Positions 37,622-45,806 of a stretch of DNA of 64,000 bases are shown one piece after another. The DNA is taken from assembly GCA_017305535.1 (NCBI GenBank), contig JAFKKN010000002.1, forward strand, positions 1 to 64,000. Direction: 5' to 3'. The translations under genes and the position numbers were made by a program. This stretch comes from Hyphomicrobiales bacterium. GTDB lineage: Bacteria; Pseudomonadota; Alphaproteobacteria; Rhizobiales; Xanthobacteraceae. Under the pieces are notes generated by a model. It was not told where the DNA came from and searched no databases. It saw nothing but the letters and a program-made list of their open reading frames with translations. Each line of letters begins with the position of its first letter. The stretch's first letter is position 1.

Positions 37622-37703
37622 CGTCATTGCGACAAGCGAAGCGACGAAGCAATCCAGAAGCCACGAAGGAAGGCTGGATTGCTTCGCTGCGCTCGCAATG
37701 ACG
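37622..37703. repeat. Dispersed palindromic repeat, family A (copy 4)
   Basis: CGTCATTGCGACAAGCGAAG with CAATCCAG pairs with CTGGATTGCTTCGCTGCGCTCGCAATGACG. It separates two same-strand genes (VOC protein and SRPBCC protein). Confidence 0.9.
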
Positions 37704-37712
37704 ATCTTAAAT

Positions 37713-38072
37713 TTACGTACACACCGCTTCAACGTTGTTGCCGTCGGGGTCGAACAGGAACGCGGCGTGGTAGGTCGGGCCGTAGTCCGCGCGCGGACCG
37801 GCGCCACCATTGTCGCGACCGCCGGCTTTCAACCCTTCGCGATGGAACGCAGCAATCGCGGCGTGATCCTTGGCGCGGAAAGCGACATGCGCACCTTTCC
37901 CCATCGCCTTCTTGTCGAGATGCAGCCACAGCGCCGGAGCATCCTTCGGCCCAAAACCAGCGCCGCTGTCGTCACGTGAGCACAGCACGAAGCCGAGCGG
38001 TTTCAGCGCCGCCGTGTAGAAGCGCACGCTGGCGTCGAGGTCTTTCACCTTCAATCCGATGTGGTCGTACAT
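37713..38072 (-). CDS. VOC family protein (glyoxalase-like)
   Basis: The 119-residue single-domain vicinal-oxygen-chelate protein starts MYDHIGLKVKDLDASVRFYTAALKPLGF and ends HAAFLFDPDGNNVEAVC with the metal-ligand Glu in the final strand; the His of DHIGL would be the first ligand. Substrate unknown; members include glyoxalases and antibiotic-resistance proteins. The ATG at 38072 is chosen over 38117 because the fold starts there. It lies 51 bases downstream of an AraC regulator on the same strand and may be under its control. Confidence 0.87.
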   Translation of the reverse strand: MYDHIGLKVKDLDASVRFYTAALKPLGFVLCSRDDSGAGFGPKDAPALWLHLDKKAMGKGAHVAFRAKDHAAIAAFHREGLKAGGRDNGGAGPRADYGPTYHAAFLFDPDGNNVEAVCT

Positions 38073-38123
38073 GAGATCAAGTTCTCCATCGGCGCACCAT
38101 TCGCGCCGTTGAAGCAACCCTAC

Positions 38124-38966
38124 TCAGCCGCGCGCCAGCCGTTCTTGGAGAATCTTGCGGTCGCCTTTCGAGGCCCTGCGAAAACCTCGCGGCGAGACGC
38201 CGGCGGCGCGATGGAACGTTCGCACGAAGTTCGACAGGTCGCCGAAACCGACGTCATAGGCGATGTCGGTGATGGCGCGCTCCTCGTCGGCCAGCAGCCG
38301 CGCGGCATGGCGCAGCCGCGAGCGCACCAGATACTGATGCGGCGTCACGCCCAGCGCATCGGAAAACGTGCGCAGGAAATGAAACGGACTGACACCCGCC
38401 TCATTCGCCGCCTCCGCAAGATCGATCGGCCGATGCGACTGTTCGTCGATCCACATCGCGGTCTCCACCGCGCGCTTGCGGTCGCGGGCCTGACCGCGCG
38501 GCGGCGTGCGCACGCTGCCGGACACCGCTTCGGCCAACCGGCTCGCCAGCACACAGCCGGCCTCGTCAAGGCCGATATCGCTGCGGCCATCGGCAATCGA
38601 TTGCGCCAGTTCGCCGATCACCATCAGTTGCGGCAGTGGCGGCAGCGCGCCCTGCCGCCACGCATCGCCGCCGCCATTAAGACCATCGACCAACTCCGGC
38701 GCCAGCGCGAAGGCGAGGCACTCGTCGCCGCAATCGTGATGGTCGTGGGTGCAGGTGTATTCGTCACCCGGATGGCCGACCAGAAAGGAGCCGGCAATCA
38801 GTTCATGGTGTCGCCCGCGCGTGACGCAACCAAAACTGCCCTTGCGGACATAGGCGATGGAATGCTGCCGATGCTCCTCGGCGAACGGCCGGTCGCCGCG
38901 CGTCGCCTCGCAGCGATAGTCGGTTACCGTCAGCGTCGCGTTCTGGAACAGCGTGGTCGCGGCCAT
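38124..38966 (-). CDS. AraC family transcriptional regulator
   Basis: The 280-residue protein has an N-terminal cupin-like effector domain with His residues ([22 protein letters not shown]) and two C-terminal helix-turn-helix motifs (about 180-270): [32 protein letters not shown] and [32 protein letters not shown]. Cys and His clusters ([17 protein letters not shown]) could bind metal, which is inference. The VOC gene directly downstream is the likely target or partner. ATG at 38966. Confidence 0.92.
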   Translation of the reverse strand: MAATTLFQNATLTVTDYRCEATRGDRPFAEEHRQHSIAYVRKGSFGCVTRGRHHELIAGSFLVGHPGDEYTCTHDHHDCGDECLAFALAPELVDGLNGGGDAWRQGALPPLPQLMVIGELAQSIADGRSDIGLDEAGCVLASRLAEAVSGSVRTPPRGQARDRKRAVETAMWIDEQSHRPIDLAEAANEAGVSPFHFLRTFSDALGVTPHQYLVRSRLRHAARLLADEERAITDIAYDVGFGDLSNFVRTFHRAAGVSPRGFRRASKGDRKILQERLARG

Positions 38967-39117
38967 AATGAAATTCTACGACCCGGAAATGCGGCGCGCA
39001 ACGTACCTTCCGCGCCGCAACCGAAAGGTTGTTTCCGCCCGTTCCCGTGTGCCACACTTCAGTCAGTTCCGTTCCCGTCGGTAGCGGCGAAGTCCGCTCG
39101 ATATCCTGGAGGTCAGC

Positions 39118-40122
39118 GTGAAGACAGCGATCACTGAACTGTTCGGCATTCAGCATCCCATCATTCAAGGCGGGATGCATTACGTCGGCTTCGCCGAACT
39201 GGCGGCGGCAGTGTCGAACGCCGGCGGCCTCGGCATCATCACCGGCCTGACCCAGAAGACACCGGAACTGCTGGCGAAGGAAATCGCCCGCTGCCGCGAC
39301 ATGACCGACAAGCCGTTCGGCGTGAACCTCACCTTCCTGCCGACCTTCGCCAAGCCGCCCTATCCGGAATACATCGCCGCCATCAAGGAAGGCGGCGTCA
39401 AGGCGGTGGAGACCGCCGGCCGCAGCCCGGAGGAACATATGCCTGCGTTGAAGGCGGCAGGCATCAAGGTGATCCATAAGTGCACCTCGGTGCGGCATTC
39501 GCTGAAGGCCGAGAAGATCGGCTGCGACGCGGTCAGCGTCGACGGCTTCGAATGCGGCGGTCACCCCGGCGAGGATGACGTGCCGAACATGATTCTGCTG
39601 CCGCGCGCGGCCGACGAACTGAAGATTCCGTTTGTCGCGTCCGGCGGCATGGCGGACGCGCGCAGCCTCGTCGCTGCGCTGGCGATGGGCGCGTCGGGCA
39701 TGAACATGGGCACCCGCTTCATGGCCACCAAGGAGGCGCCGATCCACGACAACGTGAAGCAGGCGCTGGTGAAGGCCACCGAACTCGACACCCGCCTCAT
39801 CATGCGCGCGCTGCGCAACACCGAGCGCGTGCTGAGGAACAAGAATGTCGACCGCTTGATCGAGATCGAGCGCGAGAAGGGCGCGAGCCTCAAGATCGAC
39901 GATATCATGGATCAGGTCGCGGGCGTCTATCCGCGCGTGATGATGGAAGGCGACATGGACGCCGGCGCGTGGAGCTGCGGCATGATGGTCGGCCTCATCA
40001 ATGACATCCCGACCGTGAAGGACCTGATCGACCGCATCATGCGCGATGCCGAACGCATCATCCGCGGCCGCCTCACCGGCTTCCTCGACGGCAACATCGC
40101 CGTCGACGCACGGGTGGCGTGA
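39118..40122 (+). CDS. Nitronate monooxygenase
   Basis: This second NMO/2-nitropropane dioxygenase-family enzyme is 334 residues long, with PIIQGGMHYVGFAELAAAVSNAGGLGIITG at the start, VDGFECGGHPGEDDV (substrate/FMN region) near 140-155 and PFVASGGMADARSLVAALAMGASGMNMGTRFMATKEA near 175-210. This is the class-I-like type and differs clearly from the protein at 14379-15359. GTG start at 39118 with GGAGG eight bases upstream. Monocistronic, divergent from the AraC gene; a family B repeat follows. Confidence 0.92.
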   Translation: MKTAITELFGIQHPIIQGGMHYVGFAELAAAVSNAGGLGIITGLTQKTPELLAKEIARCRDMTDKPFGVNLTFLPTFAKPPYPEYIAAIKEGGVKAVETAGRSPEEHMPALKAAGIKVIHKCTSVRHSLKAEKIGCDAVSVDGFECGGHPGEDDVPNMILLPRAADELKIPFVASGGMADARSLVAALAMGASGMNMGTRFMATKEAPIHDNVKQALVKATELDTRLIMRALRNTERVLRNKNVDRLIEIEREKGASLKIDDIMDQVAGVYPRVMMEGDMDAGAWSCGMMVGLINDIPTVKDLIDRIMRDAERIIRGRLTGFLDGNIAVDARVA

Positions 40123-40152
40123 GGGACGCGCAAGAAGCTCCAACAAACTCGG

Positions 40153-40195
40153 CGTCGTCCCCGCCTGCGCGGGGACGACAATTTTCGTGTTGCGC
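40153..40195. repeat. Family B repeat, single palindrome (copy 4)
   Basis: GTCGTCCCCGC-CTGC-GCGGGGACGAC is a perfect 11-bp hairpin, followed by the conserved tail AATTTTCGTGTTG. It lies between convergent genes and may act as a bidirectional terminator. Confidence 0.85.
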
Positions 40196-40242
40196 GTCTA
40201 AAAGCAATTTCTCGGTCAAACGCTGGCGACAAGGCCGTCGCG

Positions 40243-41178
40243 TTACTGCCCGATCGCCGGGCGGATCGTAAAACCCTCGCGCGGGAAATGGACGTGGACG
40301 GTGCCGATCAGCGCATCGTCGCGGCGGATGGTGATGCTGTCGCGATCGATCGCCACCAGCTCGCCTTCCACCGGATCGAAGCCCCAGTCGTCCGGCGTCA
40401 CGGTGAGGCGCATGCCGATCCGAAACGTCCCCGCCGCGCAGGATGGCGGTACCGCCACCGGCCCGGCATCGCGCGCGATGAGCAGCGCGGTTTCCGGCGC
40501 AAGCTCGCGCGACGTGCCATGGCCGATGGCATCGAGCCGCGCCAGCCACGCCGCGATACGCGGATAGGCATCCAACCCCGCCTCGTCGCCGAGATTGCCG
40601 CGCGCGTACCACAACGGATGATAGGCGGCGAGATCGGCCACCGACAGCGCCGTGCCGGCAACGAAGACGCGGCCGTCGCCCAATGCCTGCTCCAGCCGCG
40701 CCAGATGAATAGCGAATTGCGCACGGAGGTCCGGCACCCTCGCCTTCATCCGCACGCTATCCCAGCGGTCGTACTTGCCGGCGGTGAGGCGCGCGCGATC
40801 GGCATGCAGCTCCGGCGGGAAGCGGTCGCCATGCAGGCCGAACACTAGCCCCAGCGCATCAGCGAACAGATAATGGTCAGCCCAACCCGCCAGCATCTCG
40901 GCCTGGCCGGCACTCTCGGCCGGGAAAATCGTCGGGTGAGGGTGGCGGTGTTCGAGTTCGCGCAGGATGCGCCGCGTGTCGCAATAAATGTCCGCGCCGA
41001 TCTGCAACACCGGAATGCGGCGATAGCCGCCGGTGAGCGCGGTGAGGCCCGGCTTCGGCGCGACCCGCGGCTGTTCCACCGAAAGCCAAGGCAGGCCCTT
41101 GAAACCAAGCGCGAGGCGAACCTTCTCGGCGAACGGCGAGCGCGGATAGTGATGCAGGATGATGTCCGCTTCCGACAC
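40243..41178 (-). CDS. Glutathione S-transferase family protein with C-terminal extension
   Basis: The 311-residue protein has an N-terminal thioredoxin-like GST domain (LHHYPRSPFAEKVRLALGFKGL, then the cis-Pro RRIPVLQIG near 58-66), a helical C-terminal GST domain to about residue 230, and an extra domain of about 80 residues (LTVTPDDWGFDPVEGELVAIDRDSITIRR) that looks like a small beta structure. The substrate is unknown. The GTG at 41178 is chosen because GGAG lies six bases upstream and the GST fold starts immediately; a GTG at 41193 is also in frame. Confidence 0.87.
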   Translation of the reverse strand: MSEADIILHHYPRSPFAEKVRLALGFKGLPWLSVEQPRVAPKPGLTALTGGYRRIPVLQIGADIYCDTRRILRELEHRHPHPTIFPAESAGQAEMLAGWADHYLFADALGLVFGLHGDRFPPELHADRARLTAGKYDRWDSVRMKARVPDLRAQFAIHLARLEQALGDGRVFVAGTALSVADLAAYHPLWYARGNLGDEAGLDAYPRIAAWLARLDAIGHGTSRELAPETALLIARDAGPVAVPPSCAAGTFRIGMRLTVTPDDWGFDPVEGELVAIDRDSITIRRDDALIGTVHVHFPREGFTIRPAIGQ

Positions 41179-41336
41179 GCCGGGCTCCACCACAAGTCAT
41201 GGTCCGTCGGCATTGTGCGCCGGTGCCCGGCAATTGCAACTCCTGCGCAGGGAATGTTCCGCCCAAGACGCCGCCGGCGATTCGCGGCTAGCGCCATTCG
41301 CACCTCAGCGTCTCACGCGAGAGTGCCACACAGCCT

Positions 41337-41384
41337 CGTCATCCCCGCCTTCGCGGGGACGACGGTTTTCGTATTGCACGTCAA
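41337..41384. repeat. Family B repeat, single palindrome (copy 5)
   Basis: GTCATCCCCGC-CTTC-GCGGGGACGAC followed by GGTTTTCGTATTGCACGTC, the same tail as the other copies. It lies upstream of the GST gene start, in the region between it and the chemoreceptor stop. Confidence 0.85.
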
Positions 41385-41452
41385 ACAACGACTTTTCGAC
41401 CTGACACTCAGGATGGCGCGATCGCGTCAATGTGGCTGCGCGTTACCAAATC

Positions 41453-42565
41453 CTACGCCGCGTCCAGCGACGAGAATTTATCCCGCAAGCCCCGCGCGCT
41501 TTCGGAGACGGCGGCGAGATTGTCGGAAATCTCGCTCACCGCCGCGCTCTGCCGCGCGATGGCCTCGCTCTCCGTCGCGACCCCCTGGTCGATGGCTTGC
41601 ACCAGTTGGTGCGAGCCGTTGACCTGCGCCAGCGCGGTGGCGATCGCCGTGCGGATCTCATGCGCCTGCACCGTCACTTTCCGGGTAGCCTCTTCGGCCT
41701 CGTTGGCCAGTGCTTTCACCTCGCCGGCCACCACGTTGAACCCGCGACCGTACTCGCCGCTGCGCGCCGCCTCGATGGCGGCGTTGAGGGCCAACAGTTT
41801 GGTCTTGCGCGCGACATCCGTAATAACCTGAACAAAATTCTCGATGTGCCGCGTGATCTGCCCAAGTTCATCGAGATGCGTGGTGAGCGTAGCGATACTC
41901 GACACCGTTTCCTGACAGCGCCGCATGTTGCTTTTGTTGAGATCAACGATGCTGCGGATCGTGCTGTCGAGCGCCTGCGCCGCGCCGGCCATCGCCTCGA
42001 GATCATGCGCGACATCGGTTTCGAAGGCTTGTAGCAGCGGTTCGGACGCTTGCCGAAACGCGGTTTGCGCGGCGGCGTGATCGTAGGCCGAGATCGCGTA
42101 GGACAGATCGAGGAAAAACATCCGTACGATGGCGGCGAGCGATGCCGATGTCCGCGCCGTGTCGTCGCTCACGCCGAGATGGTGCTCCACCGCCATTGTC
42201 AGAAATTTTTCCAGCAGCACGGCGGAGCTGGCGACATAGAGGTCGTTGGTCACGCCGCAGCGTTCGTGCACGGTACCGATCTTGCGCGCGACGCTCTGGA
42301 ATTCCGCGCCGGGCGAGCCCTCGAACACCCGCGCCCAATGCGCGAACTGCACCTCGTTGATATGCGCGACCAATCCACCGGCATCGATACCCTGACGCGC
42401 GCAGGCCGCCTCGATCATGGTCTTGAATTGGGGAAACGCCAGAATGCGCCCGTAGAAGGCATTGATCGCGTCATTCTGCCGACCGAGCAGGTCCGGTTTC
42501 AGCGCACGAAGTTCTTCTGCATCGGTCGGCTCGAGGCCGACCAGCCCGGCAAAATCGATCGACAT
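41453..42565 (-). CDS. Globin-coupled sensor methyl-accepting chemotaxis protein (HemAT-like)
   Basis: This 370-residue soluble chemoreceptor has an N-terminal protoglobin domain (about 10-165) with the proximal heme His in IGTVHERCGV (H100) and the pre-F helix pattern; no membrane segment is present. The C-terminal MCP signalling domain (about 195-360) carries the hairpin tip KTKLLALNAAIEAARSGEYGRGFNVVAGEVKALANEA. It should sense oxygen or another heme ligand and signal to CheA. ATG at 42565 after GGGGACG; a GTG at 42571 is also possible. A palindrome ATCGATGC/GCATCGAT lies 67 bases upstream. Confidence 0.93.
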   Translation of the reverse strand: MSIDFAGLVGLEPTDAEELRALKPDLLGRQNDAINAFYGRILAFPQFKTMIEAACARQGIDAGGLVAHINEVQFAHWARVFEGSPGAEFQSVARKIGTVHERCGVTNDLYVASSAVLLEKFLTMAVEHHLGVSDDTARTSASLAAIVRMFFLDLSYAISAYDHAAAQTAFRQASEPLLQAFETDVAHDLEAMAGAAQALDSTIRSIVDLNKSNMRRCQETVSSIATLTTHLDELGQITRHIENFVQVITDVARKTKLLALNAAIEAARSGEYGRGFNVVAGEVKALANEAEEATRKVTVQAHEIRTAIATALAQVNGSHQLVQAIDQGVATESEAIARQSAAVSEISDNLAAVSESARGLRDKFSSLDAA

Positions 42566-42631
42566 TCGCACGTCCCCAGTTCCACAACCGATGACGCGCT
42601 CCGAAAATTAAGATTGCGTTGAGACGGAAAT

Positions 42632-42650
42632 ATCGATGCATGGCATCGAT
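42632..42650. promoter_or_regulatory. Palindrome upstream of the globin-coupled chemoreceptor
   Basis: ATCGATGC-ATG-GCATCGAT is a perfect 8-bp inverted repeat between the aldo/keto reductase stop and the chemoreceptor start on the same strand. It could be an operator or an RNA hairpin. No regulator is assigned. Confidence 0.4.
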
Positions 42651-42661
42651 GTTGTCGATGC

Positions 42662-43681
42662 TTATTCCTTCGATGCCGTGCGTGCGCGACGACCCTCGAT
42701 AGGATAGGCGGGATCGTTGTAACCCGGCGTCGAGGGATGGCCGGTCGTCACCAGGCGATCGATCAACGCTTCGTCCTCGGCGGTGAAGCGATAGTCGAGC
42801 GCGCGCGGATAATCGTCCCACTGTTCTTCGGTGCGCGGCCCCGCGATCACCGAGCTGACGAAGCCGCTGTTAAGCACCCACGCCACCGCGAACTGCCCGG
42901 CGGTGATGCCGCGCGCTTCGGCGTGCTTGCGAATCTCACGCGCCAGCCTGAGCGATTCCGGCCGCCATTCGGTCTGCATCATGCGGGTGTCGTTGCGGCC
43001 GGCGCGGCTGTCCTTGTCCGGCGCGGTGTCGGGATCATATTTGCCGGTGAGCACGCCGCGCGCCAGCGGGCTGTAAGGCACCACGCCGAGGCCATAGAAA
43101 CCACAGGCCGGCAGGTGCTCGACCTCCGGCATCCGGTTCATCGCGTTGTAGTAAGGCTGGCTCACGACAGGACGATCGATGCCGAGACGGTCGCAGATAT
43201 TGCAGATTTCCGCGACGCGCCACGCACGATAATTCGAGACGCCGAAATAGCGCACCTTGCCGGCGCGGATCAGGTCACCCATCGCGCGCACGGTCTCGTC
43301 GAGCGGCGTCGCATGGTCTTCCTTGTGCAGATAATAGATGTCGATGACGTCGGTGCCGAGCCGCCGCAGGCTTTCCTCGCAGGCCTGCAACACCCAGCGC
43401 CGCGACAGGCCCACACGATTGGGGTCCTTGCCCATCGGATTGGCGAGCTTGGTCGCCAGCAGCCAGTGTTGACGCTGCGCGGCGATGGCGCGCCCCACCA
43501 CTTCCTCCGAAGTGCCGTTGGAATAGGCGTCGGCGGTATCGATGAAATTGATGCCGCCATCGCGCGCCTTGTCGACAATGCGCTTCGAGGTCGGCTCGTC
43601 GGTCGGGCCGCCAAACATCATGGTGCCGAGACAGAGCGGTGAAACCTTAAGGCCGCTGCGACCCAACTGACGATACTGCAT
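42662..43681 (-). CDS. Aldo/keto reductase
   Basis: The 339-residue NADPH-dependent TIM-barrel oxidoreductase has the catalytic set visible: Asp in NFIDTADAYSNG (Tyr of DAYS near 57), Lys in LATKLAN near 83 and His in YYLHKEDH near 122. The C-terminal VIAGPRTEEQ block binds the cofactor. It resembles YajO/YccK-type general aldo-keto reductases; the substrate is unknown. ATG at 43681 with GGAGGCTCCG upstream. The next upstream gene (thioesterase) starts 447 bases away in sequence order but its stop is only 15 bases from this start, so the two may form an operon. Confidence 0.9.
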   Translation of the reverse strand: MQYRQLGRSGLKVSPLCLGTMMFGGPTDEPTSKRIVDKARDGGINFIDTADAYSNGTSEEVVGRAIAAQRQHWLLATKLANPMGKDPNRVGLSRRWVLQACEESLRRLGTDVIDIYYLHKEDHATPLDETVRAMGDLIRAGKVRYFGVSNYRAWRVAEICNICDRLGIDRPVVSQPYYNAMNRMPEVEHLPACGFYGLGVVPYSPLARGVLTGKYDPDTAPDKDSRAGRNDTRMMQTEWRPESLRLAREIRKHAEARGITAGQFAVAWVLNSGFVSSVIAGPRTEEQWDDYPRALDYRFTAEDEALIDRLVTTGHPSTPGYNDPAYPIEGRRARTASKE

Positions 43682-43696
43682 CGGAGCCTCCTCGTT

Positions 43697-44128
43697 CTAT
43701 CGGGTTGCGTGACCGCGCATGATCTTGAACACGCCGTTGGCAAGCATGACGCAACGGCCGTCGACGTTCAATTCCGCGCTCATGAAGATCAGCGTCTTGG
43801 TGCCACGGACCATGCGCGGCACCGAGACGATCAGGTCGCCGATCCGCGCCGCGTCGATGAAATGCGTATCCATCTGGATGGTCGCGAGATGTTCGGCACC
43901 GGATTCGTAACGCGCCGTCATGCCGCAGGTGCGATCCGCCAGTGTCATCAACAGGCCGCCCTGCACCAGCCCGCGCCGGTTGCGGTGTTTGCGCTGGCCT
44001 TCGATGGCGTATTCATGCCGGCCGTCCACCACCCGGTGCCACAACGGCCCGACATAGCCGATAAAACCGTCGTCCTCGAGAATGCTCCAGCCCTGCGCCG
44101 GCAGGCTGGATTCCGCCAAATCGTTCAT
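43697..44128 (-). CDS. PaaI family thioesterase
   Basis: This 143-residue hotdog-fold thioesterase contains KHRNRRGLVQGGLLMTLADRTCG, the PaaI pattern N-x-x-G-x-x-x-GG with the catalytic acidic residue D71-type. TIQMDTHFIDAARIGD follows. It probably hydrolyses an aryl- or acyl-CoA. The ATG at 44128 is preferred; the frame extends to 44158 without a better start. It lies upstream of the aldo/keto reductase on the same strand. Confidence 0.88.
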   Translation of the reverse strand: MNDLAESSLPAQGWSILEDDGFIGYVGPLWHRVVDGRHEYAIEGQRKHRNRRGLVQGGLLMTLADRTCGMTARYESGAEHLATIQMDTHFIDAARIGDLIVSVPRMVRGTKTLIFMSAELNVDGRCVMLANGVFKIMRGHATR

Positions 44129-44217
44129 CGTTCGCCCTTGAAACCTGTTGGGCGACAATCACGATATTTTCCCCGCCCGCGCAAGGCGCGAAAATGGATG
44201 GATGTCGTGCGTCCGGC

Positions 44218-44424
44218 TCACCGCCGTGGACGCAGCAGGAACAGCGCGTAAAGCAGGATTGGCAGCAGTAGCGCCAGCCACGATACGCCGTCCCAGAGGC
44301 CGTCGCCGACCAGCGCGGAGATCAGCCCGACGGTGGAGAGCACGCCGATCAGCAGTGGCCAGGTGAATATCTGCGCCAGCGTACGACGCGATGTGCGCAC
44401 TGGCGGTGTCCTTAGCATCGTCAT
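44218..44424 (-). CDS. Small membrane protein in the PepSY/TonB operon
   Basis: The 68-residue protein is unrecognised, with a basic N-terminus and two membrane helices (TWPLLIGVLSTVGLISALVG and VSWLALLLPILLYALFLL) ending in an Arg-rich tail. Its ATG overlaps the PepSY gene stop (ATGA), so it is coupled to it. It resembles the small DUF-type partner often found after PepSY iron-uptake genes. Confidence 0.8.
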   Translation of the reverse strand: MTMLRTPPVRTSRRTLAQIFTWPLLIGVLSTVGLISALVGDGLWDGVSWLALLLPILLYALFLLRPRR

Positions 44425-45590
44425 GACGTCACCGCCTGTCCTTCGATCCGCTGAGGATCGGCCGACGCGCCTGCACGCGTCGCGCTCGCCGCCGGCTTGC
44501 GCCGCCGCAGCCAGAGATAAAGCCCGGTCCACAGGATCACGATGGTGATGATGTCGAGGATCGCCCAGATGATCTTCAGCGGCATGCCGCCGTAGTCGCC
44601 GAAGTGCAGCGGCTGCGACAGGAACAGCGTCGAGACGTACCACGGCATATCGCGGCTATCGGTCAGCTTGCCGGTCTCGGCGTCGATCAGCGCCGGCTTC
44701 AACAGCCGCGACGTGACCGGCGTATCGCCGCGCATAAACACTGCGTAATGGGTGTTGCTGGTAAAGAGCGTGCCCGGATAGGAGACGAATGCCGGCTGCA
44801 TGTGCGGGATCGCCTGTTGCGCGACCTTGACCGCCTCCTCCACCGGCGTCAGCTTGGTCGGAATCTCGCGCCCCTTGTATTGCGCCGTCATCTCGGCGAG
44901 CTGGCCGTACTGCCACATCTTCAAGACCAGATCGGCCCATGTATTGATGACGCCGGTAAAGCCGACCACCAAGGTCCACATCACCAGCAGGATGCCGGCA
45001 AGATTATGCACGTCGAGCCGGCGCACGATGCGCGGACGATCCTTGCGATAGGCGCCGAAGCGCAGCTTCCGCATCGACGGCGCGTAGACCACGATGCCAG
45101 AGATCACTGCGACGCAGAACAGGATGCCCATCAGCCCGAGGAACAATTTGCCGGGCAGGCCCGCGAACATGTCGCTGTGCAGCCTCAGCATGAGGTAGGT
45201 GAAACGGCCGGTCACATCGGGCGAATCCAGAAACGCAGCGGTGTGAACGTCCACCCGCGCGATGCGATTGTCGACCGGGTTGGATTTGATGCTGGAGCCG
45301 ATCGAGACCATCAACGCATTGGGTTCATCCCGATCGAAGATCAGAAATTGCGGAACCTGCCCCGGAAATTTCGCCAGCGCATTGGCCACCGCCTGATCGA
45401 GATTGGCCTTCGGCGTTCCCGGCGGCACGACGCTGGGATCCACCTCCTCATGCAACAGATGGTCGATCTCATGATGGAAAATCAGCGGCAGCCCGGTGAT
45501 GCACAGCATCAGCATGAACACGGTGCAGACGATACTGGACCACTTGTGGACCCAGTGCCAGCGGCGAAGCGGTCTTGTTCCTGCGATCAC
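44421..45590 (-). CDS. PepSY-associated transmembrane protein (siderophore reductase type)
   Basis: The 389-residue inner membrane protein starts with LRRWHWVHKWSSIVCTVFMLMLCITGLPLIFHHEI (helix 1 with the HWVHKW pattern), contains PepSY_TM helices around 145-225 and a last helix ILDIITIVILWTGLYLWLRRR. The family includes FoxB/FegB-like proteins that work with ferric-siderophore receptors, likely in reducing ferric siderophores. The GTG at 45590 follows GGAGA and starts just before the conserved region; an ATG at 45653 is an alternative. It is downstream of the TonB receptor (217 bases, with a family B repeat between) and overlaps the small membrane gene. Confidence 0.88.
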   Translation of the reverse strand: MIAGTRPLRRWHWVHKWSSIVCTVFMLMLCITGLPLIFHHEIDHLLHEEVDPSVVPPGTPKANLDQAVANALAKFPGQVPQFLIFDRDEPNALMVSIGSSIKSNPVDNRIARVDVHTAAFLDSPDVTGRFTYLMLRLHSDMFAGLPGKLFLGLMGILFCVAVISGIVVYAPSMRKLRFGAYRKDRPRIVRRLDVHNLAGILLVMWTLVVGFTGVINTWADLVLKMWQYGQLAEMTAQYKGREIPTKLTPVEEAVKVAQQAIPHMQPAFVSYPGTLFTSNTHYAVFMRGDTPVTSRLLKPALIDAETGKLTDSRDMPWYVSTLFLSQPLHFGDYGGMPLKIIWAILDIITIVILWTGLYLWLRRRKPAASATRAGASADPQRIEGQAVTS

Positions 45591-45710
45591 AACGAGATTC
45601 TCCACACACTCGGCGCTGCCCCCATGCAGGCGGAGGCCCATAGCTGCTGGCATGGGTTGTTATAAAATAAACTCACGCCGCGTGATGGAGCTGAACCGCT
45701 GCGGCGTGTG

Positions 45711-45745
45711 GGTCCCCGCCTGCGCGGGGACGACAATTTTCGTAC
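45711..45745. repeat. Family B repeat, single palindrome (copy 6), inside the iron operon
   Basis: GTCCCCGC-CTGC-GCGGGGAC then GACAATTTTCGTACTG, the standard family B arm and tail. It lies between the TonB receptor stop and the PepSY gene start and could weaken transcription into the latter. Confidence 0.85.
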
Positions 45746-45806
45746 TGAAAGCCCATTCATGAGTAATTTCCAGTCGAACTTTCAAAGTTAGCAACCAAGG
45801 CTCGCC

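Noticed and set aside
38803-40146. A 447-codon open frame opposite the nitronate monooxygenase gene
   Set aside because: Antisense shadow; it also runs into the AraC gene region and has no recognisable domain.
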